From contig NISF01000006.1 in the NCBI GenBank assembly GCA_002270295.1, positions 62,001 through 126,000 on the forward strand: DNA of 64,000 bases, written 5' to 3'. Shown piece by piece: positions 59,477 through 64,000 of this stretch. The stretch is from Enterobacter sp. 10-1. GTDB lineage: Bacteria > Pseudomonadota > Gammaproteobacteria > Enterobacterales > Enterobacteriaceae. The notes beneath the pieces were generated by a model. It worked only from the letters and a program-made list of their open reading frames with translations, did no database searches and was not told the origin of the DNA. Position 1 is the first letter of the stretch. Each line of letters opens with the position of its first letter. The position numbers were made by a program, and so were the translations under genes.

Positions 59477-59605
59477 ATGCAATATATGCTGACTGGCGTT
59501 TTGATATTGATTATCAGTGGTTTGCTGTTAAATGCTGTCTCTATTATGATCGAATCGCTTTATAAGTTAATGAAAGATATGCACTTAAAGAAAAAACATC
59601 TTTAG
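59477..59605 (+). CDS. Small single-helix membrane protein (42 residues)
   Basis: The ATG at 59477 follows AAGGTG and encodes 42 residues with one hydrophobic helix (MLTGVLILIISGLLLNAVSI, residues 4-23) and a basic C-terminus ending in KKKHL, a typical inner-membrane microprotein with its tail in the cytoplasm. I recognise no family with confidence. The coding sequence is AT-rich compared with its neighbours, as is common in acquired or toxin-like small proteins. Its only upstream space is the terminator-ended leader. Confidence 0.7.
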   Translation: MQYMLTGVLILIISGLLLNAVSIMIESLYKLMKDMHLKKKHL

Positions 59606-59842
59606 GTGCCTGAGCAGGTTCGGCAAGCGTTTTAACGACGAACGCTTGCCGACCTGTTATTCCCGCCAGCAATACAAATATTCAGCAGGTTATCCGTTAT
59701 TTTCTGGCACTTCCTTTGGCGTAACCGATCTTCAGCGCGGCGGGACGGGCGATTAACGTCGCTATTCGCCCGCCGACAAACGCGTTGAGGGCGCGCGTTG
59801 CGGCGGCTATAGTAGCCTCCGGTAGCAGCCGGAGGAGTGCAG

Positions 59843-60406
59843 ATGAACCTTGACGACAAATCGCTATTTCTGGATGCCATGGAGGATGTCCAGCCGCTTA
59901 AGAGCGGCAACGACGTGCTGTGGCATCCCGAGCGCCACGCCCGTACCCCGCAGCGCATCGACGCGCTGCAGCTGGATAACTTTTTGACCATCGGCTACCT
60001 CGACGTGCTGCCGCTGACGACACCGCTGGAGTTCAGGCGCGAGGGGTTACAAAACGGCGTGCTGGACAAGCTGCGGCAGGGGAAATATAGCCAGCAGGCG
60101 AGCCTCAATCTGCTGCGCCGGCCGGTCGAACAGTGCCGGCAAATGCTGTTTGCCTTTGTGGTTCAGGCGCAGAAAGAGGCGCTGCGCAACGTGCTGATTG
60201 TTCATGGCAAAGGGCGCGACGACAACGCTCACCCCAATATTATCCGCAGCTACCTGGCGCGCTGGCTGGAAGAACTTCCCGAGGTGCAGGCGTTTTGCGT
60301 CGCCTCTGCGCATCACGGCGGCAGCGGGGCGTGCTATGTCGCCCTGCGCAAATCGGCCGAGGCAAAGCAGGAAAACTGGGAACGCCACGCCAAACGCAGC
60401 CGCTAG
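59843..60406 (+). CDS. smrA: Smr-domain DNA endonuclease SmrA (YdaL)
   Basis: This 187-residue protein has a C-terminal Smr domain (NVLIVHGKGRDDNAHPNIIRS, about residues 115-136, then HHGGSGACYVALRK) found in nicking endonucleases and MutS2. It is close in length and sequence to E. coli SmrA/YdaL. GGAGGA precedes the ATG at 59843 by 6 bases. Its stop overlaps that of the convergent pcaR gene in CTAG. Confidence 0.93.
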   Translation: MNLDDKSLFLDAMEDVQPLKSGNDVLWHPERHARTPQRIDALQLDNFLTIGYLDVLPLTTPLEFRREGLQNGVLDKLRQGKYSQQASLNLLRRPVEQCRQMLFAFVVQAQKEALRNVLIVHGKGRDDNAHPNIIRSYLARWLEELPEVQAFCVASAHHGGSGACYVALRKSAEAKQENWERHAKRSR

Positions 60407-61209
60407 CGCAGCAGCAGCGTCAGCTCCCGGGCAGCTTTTTGCAGCTCGGGCAGCACCCGATCCAGCATTTCGCGGGTGGAAACCTGTCCGGCATGGACGC
60501 CGACGTTCAGCGCCGCCTGAACCTGTCCCTGCGGGTTAAACAGCGGCACCGCCAGCGAGCGCAGCCCCATCTCCAGCTCCTGATCGTTCAGCGCATAGCC
60601 CTGCTGGTGGACGCGCTTGAGCTCGGCGCGCAGCTTATTCACCGAATCCACCGTCTGCGGGGTATAGCGAATCATCGTCACCCGACCCAGCATATCGTTC
60701 AGCTTCTCCTCCGGCTGATGGCTTAACAGCACCCGGCCCATCGAGGTTGCCCAGGCCGGCAGCCGGCTGCCTATATCCAGATCGATAGTCATAATGCGCG
60801 AGCTGGAGGCGCGGGCAATGTACAGAATATCGTCGCCGTCGAGGGTGGCGATTGAGCAGGATTCATTAAGCATTTCGCTCAGATGCTTGAGTACCGGCTG
60901 GGCAGAACGCGCCAGCGGGGTTGAGGCGAGCCAGGCGTGGCCAAGGGCGAGGATGCGCGGGCGCAGCTGAAAATTCTTACCATCTTCGGCATAGACAAAC
61001 CCCAGCTTGCCCAGCGTGTAGAGGCAGCGGCGCACCGCCGCGCGCGGGATGCCGGTCTTCTGGCTGATCTGCGAGATCGACAGCACCGGACGCTGCGGGG
61101 TGAATGCCTGGATCACCTCCAGCCCGCGGGCCAGCGAGGCCATAAAGTTCGGATCGCCCTTAAACGGGTCGCTATCGCCGGTCAGTAAATCGTCTGGATG
61201 CTTCTCCAT
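60403..61209 (-). CDS. pcaR: IclR-family regulator of the pca genes (PcaR-like)
   Basis: This protein has an IclR-family winged helix (SISQISQKTGIPRAAVRRCLYTL, split at about residues 43-65) and a C-terminal ligand domain (ALNDQELEMGLRSLAVPLF; ALNVGVHAGQV). The FMASLARGLEVIQAF start of the domain resembles Pseudomonas PcaR, which activates pcaIJ-type genes with beta-ketoadipate. I use the ATG at 61209 (268 residues) because GGAG is properly placed; ATGs at 61221 and 61230 are alternatives. Divergent from pcaIJF. Confidence 0.88.
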   Translation of the reverse strand: MEKHPDDLLTGDSDPFKGDPNFMASLARGLEVIQAFTPQRPVLSISQISQKTGIPRAAVRRCLYTLGKLGFVYAEDGKNFQLRPRILALGHAWLASTPLARSAQPVLKHLSEMLNESCSIATLDGDDILYIARASSSRIMTIDLDIGSRLPAWATSMGRVLLSHQPEEKLNDMLGRVTMIRYTPQTVDSVNKLRAELKRVHQQGYALNDQELEMGLRSLAVPLFNPQGQVQAALNVGVHAGQVSTREMLDRVLPELQKAARELTLLLR

Positions 61210-61262
61210 TTTGTTCTCCATATTTGCCATCGATCACATTCTTTCGCTAAAGATATACGATG

Positions 61263-61293
61263 TTCGATTATCGCACCATATTTCGATTATCGC
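61263..61293. promoter_or_regulatory. Tandem PcaR-box-like repeats
   Basis: TTCGATTATCGC occurs twice as a direct repeat (61263-61274 and 61282-61293), 19 bp apart, each with partial dyad symmetry. The spacing is near two helical turns, as expected for IclR-type operator arrays such as the GTTCGATAATCGCAC element of Pseudomonas PcaR. Confidence 0.7.
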
Positions 61294-61345
61294 CCTTGAC
61301 CAACATCGTTAAGCGGGTCACATTTTGTGCGAACAACGTATATAA

Positions 61346-61360
61346 GTGCGATTACCGCAC
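61346..61360. promoter_or_regulatory. Third PcaR-like box next to pcaI
   Basis: GTGCGATTACCGCAC, a near-palindrome related to the two upstream boxes, lies 16 bp before the pcaI start and could overlap the pcaIJF promoter. Confidence 0.55.
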
Positions 61361-61376
61361 ATAAAGGAGCGACCTG

Positions 61377-62063
61377 ATGATTGATAAAAGCGTGTCGACG
61401 CTAAGCGATGCCATCGCCGGGATCCACGACGGAGCGACCATCATGATCGGCGGTTTTGGTCCCGCCGGTCAGCCAACGTACCTGATTGATGCCCTGATTG
61501 AGCAGGGCGCCCGCGAATTAACCATTATCAACAACAACGCGGGCAACGGTGAGGTGGGCCTGGCGGCGCTGCTGAAGGCCGGGCGGGTGAGCAAGATGAT
61601 CTGCTCTTTCCCGCGTCAGGTTGACTCGCAAATTTTTGACGATCTCTACCGTCGCGGCAAGGTTGAGCTGGAGCTGGTTCCGCAGGGCAATCTGGCGGCC
61701 CGCATCCAGGCCGCCGGCGCCGGGCTGGGCGCGATATTTACCCCGACCGGCTACGGCACGCCGCTGGCGGAAGGCAAAGAGACCCGCGAAATCGACGGGC
61801 GGCACTACGTTCTCGAATATCCGATTAAGGCCGATTTTGCGCTGATCAAGGCCCACCACGCGGATCGCTGGGGCAACCTGGTCTATCGCAAAGCGGCGCG
61901 CAACTTCGGCCCGATTATGGCGACCGCCGCCAAAACCACCATCGCTGAGGTCTCCCGCCTGGTCACTCTTGGCGAACTGGACCCGGAAAATATCATTACC
62001 CCGGGGATTTTTGTCCAGCGCGTCTTCTCGCTGGAAAAAGCCATTACCGCACAGAGCGCCTGA
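61377..62063 (+). CDS. pcaI: 3-oxoadipate CoA-transferase subunit A
   Basis: PcaI (228 residues) with PcaJ moves CoA from succinyl-CoA to beta-ketoadipate, the penultimate step of aromatic breakdown via the beta-ketoadipate pathway. The N-terminal GGFGPAGQPTYLIDAL and the GNGEVGLAALL segment are typical of the CoA-transferase alpha chain. It is first in the pcaIJFB series, and pcaJ follows after 10 bp with GAGGAG between. Confidence 0.94.
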   Translation: MIDKSVSTLSDAIAGIHDGATIMIGGFGPAGQPTYLIDALIEQGARELTIINNNAGNGEVGLAALLKAGRVSKMICSFPRQVDSQIFDDLYRRGKVELELVPQGNLAARIQAAGAGLGAIFTPTGYGTPLAEGKETREIDGRHYVLEYPIKADFALIKAHHADRWGNLVYRKAARNFGPIMATAAKTTIAEVSRLVTLGELDPENIITPGIFVQRVFSLEKAITAQSA

Positions 62064-62073
62064 GGAGCCAACG

Positions 62074-62730
62074 ATGCAAAAATTAACTCGTGATGAAATG
62101 GCCCAGCGCGTGGCTCTCGATATTCCGGAAGGGGCCTATGTGAACCTCGGTATCGGCTTACCGACCCGCATCGCCAACTATCTGCCGGCGGATAAAGAAG
62201 TGTTCCTGCACAGCGAAAACGGCCTGCTGGGAATGGGGGGCAGGCCGCAGCCGGGCGAAGAGGACCCGGAGCTGATTAACGCCGGGAAAGAGTACGTCAC
62301 GCTGCTGAAAGGCGGCTGTTTCTTCCACCACGGCGACTCCTTCGCCATGATGCGCGGCGGCCATCTTGATATCTGCGTGCTGGGAGCCTATCAGGTCTCT
62401 GCCTGCGGCGACCTCGCCAACTGGAGCACCGGCGCGCCGGACTCGATTCCAGCCGTCGGCGGGGCGATGGATCTGGCCATCGGCGCGCGGCAGGTCTTCG
62501 TGATGATGGATCATCTGACCCGCGACGGCGAGTGCAAGCTGGTCGAACGCTGCAGCTATCCGCTGACCGGCGTTGGCTGCGTCAGCCGCATCTACACCGA
62601 CCTTGCGGTTATCGATATCACCCCCGGCGGCCCGGTGGTGCGGGAAATCTTCAACGGCCTCTCTTTTGAGGAGCTGCAGCGCATCACTCCGGTGGCGTTG
62701 ACCTTCGAACATCTGGCGAAAAGCGCGTAA
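62074..62730 (+). CDS. pcaJ: 3-oxoadipate CoA-transferase subunit B
   Basis: PcaJ (218 residues) supplies the catalytic Glu in the SENGLLGMG motif (about residue 50). The NLGIGLPTRIANY and GGAMDLAIGARQV segments are characteristic of CoA-transferase beta chains. The ATG at 62074 follows GAGGAG; an upstream in-frame start would overlap pcaI heavily. pcaF follows after 7 bp. Confidence 0.94.
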   Translation: MQKLTRDEMAQRVALDIPEGAYVNLGIGLPTRIANYLPADKEVFLHSENGLLGMGGRPQPGEEDPELINAGKEYVTLLKGGCFFHHGDSFAMMRGGHLDICVLGAYQVSACGDLANWSTGAPDSIPAVGGAMDLAIGARQVFVMMDHLTRDGECKLVERCSYPLTGVGCVSRIYTDLAVIDITPGGPVVREIFNGLSFEELQRITPVALTFEHLAKSA

Positions 62731-62737
62731 GGAACCT

Positions 62738-63943
62738 ATGATGAATCAGGCATTTATCTGTGATGCGGTACGTACACCCTTCGGTCGCTTTGCGGGCGCT
62801 CTGGCGCCGATGCGCGCCGACGATTTAGGCGCGCTGCCGCTAAAAGCGCTGCTGGAGCGCAATCCGGGGCTGGATCCTTCACGCATCGATGACGTGATTT
62901 ACGGCTGCGCCAACCAGGCCGGTGAGGATAACCGCAACGTCGCGCGCATGGCGCTGCTGCTGGCCGGCCTTCCGGAAACGGTTCCCGGAAGCACCATTAA
63001 CCGTCTGTGCGGCTCGAGCCTTGATGCGATCGGCGTCGCAGCGCGGGCGATTAAAAGCGGCGAGACTCAGCTGATGATCGCCGGCGGGGTAGAGAGCATG
63101 TCGCGCGCGCCCTTTGTCATGGGTAAAGCTGAAAACGCCTATAGCCGCAGCATGCAGATTGAAGATACCACTATCGGCTGGCGCTTTATCAACGCGCGGA
63201 TGAAGGCGCTGTATGGCGTCGATTCGATGCCGGCAACCGCCGAAAACGTGGCCGCTGATTTCGCGATTTCGCGCGCAGACCAGGACGCTTTCGCCCTGCG
63301 CAGCCAGCGGCGAACCGCAGAGGCGCAGGAGGCCGGGCGCTTTGCCGATGAGCTCATAGCGGTCTCGATCCCGCAGCGTAAGGGCGAGCCGCTGCTGTTC
63401 ACCCGCGATGAGCACCCGCGCAGCACCTCGCTGGAGGCGCTGGCGAAGCTAAAAGGCGTGGTGCGTGCCGACGGCTCGGTGACCGCCGGCAACGCTTCGG
63501 GGGTCAACGACGGGGCCTGCGCGCTGCTGCTGGCAAGCGAACAGGCGCTGATGGCGAACGACCTGCAGCCGCTGGCGCGCGTTGTCGGCGTGGCGACGGC
63601 TGGGGTCGCGCCAAGAATTATGGGCTTCGGCCCGGCTCCGGCAGTGCGCAAGGTGCTGGCATTGACCGGGCTGACGCTGGCGCAGATGGATGTTATTGAA
63701 CTCAACGAAGCCTTTGCCGCGCAGGCGCTGGCGGTGACGCGCGATTTAGGCCTCCCGGACGCCGCCGCACACGTTAACCCTAACGGCGGGGCGATTGCCT
63801 TAGGCCATCCGCTGGGCGCATCCGGCGGGCGGCTGGCGATGACCGCCGCCTATCAGCTACGGCGCACCGGCGGCCGCTACGCGCTGTGCACCATGTGCAT
63901 CGGCGTCGGCCAGGGAATTGCGCTGATTATTGAACGTGTTTAA
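62738..63943 (+). CDS. pcaF: Beta-ketoadipyl-CoA thiolase
   Basis: PcaF (401 residues) splits beta-ketoadipyl-CoA into acetyl-CoA and succinyl-CoA, the final step of the pathway. The nucleophilic Cys in NRLCGSSLDAI (about residue 90), the GGVESMSRAPFVM signature, His in GHPLGASGGRLA and the second Cys in CTMCIGVGQG are all present. Two adjacent ATGs are possible starts. pcaB follows after 9 bp. Confidence 0.96.
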   Translation: MMNQAFICDAVRTPFGRFAGALAPMRADDLGALPLKALLERNPGLDPSRIDDVIYGCANQAGEDNRNVARMALLLAGLPETVPGSTINRLCGSSLDAIGVAARAIKSGETQLMIAGGVESMSRAPFVMGKAENAYSRSMQIEDTTIGWRFINARMKALYGVDSMPATAENVAADFAISRADQDAFALRSQRRTAEAQEAGRFADELIAVSIPQRKGEPLLFTRDEHPRSTSLEALAKLKGVVRADGSVTAGNASGVNDGACALLLASEQALMANDLQPLARVVGVATAGVAPRIMGFGPAPAVRKVLALTGLTLAQMDVIELNEAFAAQALAVTRDLGLPDAAAHVNPNGGAIALGHPLGASGGRLAMTAAYQLRRTGGRYALCTMCIGVGQGIALIIERV

Positions 63944-63952
63944 GGAGCCAAA

Positions 63953-64000
63953 ATGAGTTTGCTGACCCCGATGATGCGCACCAGCCCGCTAACCGCCTGG
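63953..64000 (+). CDS. pcaB: 3-carboxy-cis,cis-muconate cycloisomerase, start only (partial)
   Basis: Sixteen codons from an ATG behind AAGGAG are visible (MSLLTPMMRTSPLTAW) before the window ends. The start resembles PcaB and the position in a pcaIJFB operon fits; the enzyme forms gamma-carboxymuconolactone earlier in the same pathway. The call rests on context and sixteen residues only. Confidence 0.65.
   Translation, partial: MSLLTPMMRTSPLTAW

Overview
The window is ordinary chromosomal DNA from a gamma-proteobacterium of the family Enterobacteriaceae. Gene order from nemA to smrA closely follows the replication-terminus half of the E. coli map, with moderately high GC, a long repeat-bearing RsxC, a pca (protocatechuate) operon and an extra 6-phospho-beta-glycosidase. 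Together these fit the Klebsiella/Raoultella/Enterobacter group better than Escherichia; the genus is an inference. A Tus gene with an adjacent Ter site places the window in the terminus region. I see no prophage, insertion sequence, CRISPR array, tRNA or rRNA.

Layout. 1-7.1 kb: electrophile-stress pair nemR-nemA with a NemR operator, ydhL, ydhF, the efflux set ydhIJK, and slyA. 7.1-7.8 kb: wreck of a membrane diguanylate cyclase. 7.9-15.7 kb: slyB, anmK, mliC, pdxH, tyrS, pdxY, gstA, dtpA. 16.3-22.8 kb: rsxABCDGE-nth, an electron-transport complex followed by endonuclease III. 22.9-28 kb: ydgK, cnu, a MITE-like repeat, a GH1 6-phospho-beta-glycosidase, blr, ydgJ, add. 28-35.4 kb is an accessory stretch: a MarR-GNAT fusion, a cold-shock gene with a structured leader, a YmcF-type zinc-ribbon microprotein, an NlpA-like lipoprotein, a GNAT, yedEF, a CorA-family transporter and a TonB-domain lipoprotein. 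35.4-39.5 kb: malY, malX and malI with palindromic operators. 39.5-56 kb: ydgA, manA, fumA, fumC, tus/Ter, rstBA, ydgC, folM, ydgI, ydgH, pntAB. 56-60.4 kb: an unrecognised 62-residue protein, uspE, fnr, ogt, a 42-residue membrane protein behind a terminator-ended leader, smrA. 60.4 kb to the end: pcaR divergent from pcaIJF and the start of pcaB.

Functional threads. PdxH and PdxY are both in vitamin B6 salvage. AnmK and MliC both concern the cell wall (anhydro-muropeptide recycling, lysozyme defence). RsxABCDGE is a membrane electron-transfer complex, and PntAB couples NADH/NADPH balance to the proton gradient. PcaIJF with PcaB belong to the beta-ketoadipate route that ends in acetyl-CoA and succinyl-CoA.

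The most interesting non-routine signals are: the structured leader and intrinsic terminator placed 21 nt before the 42-residue membrane protein (59.2-59.6 kb); the self-complementary hairpin covering the ribosome-binding site of the TonB-domain lipoprotein (35.0 kb); the MarR-GNAT fusion with a perfect palindrome over its promoter; the MITE-like element at 23.7 kb; and the degraded diguanylate cyclase at 7.1-7.8 kb. No large undescribed system is evident.
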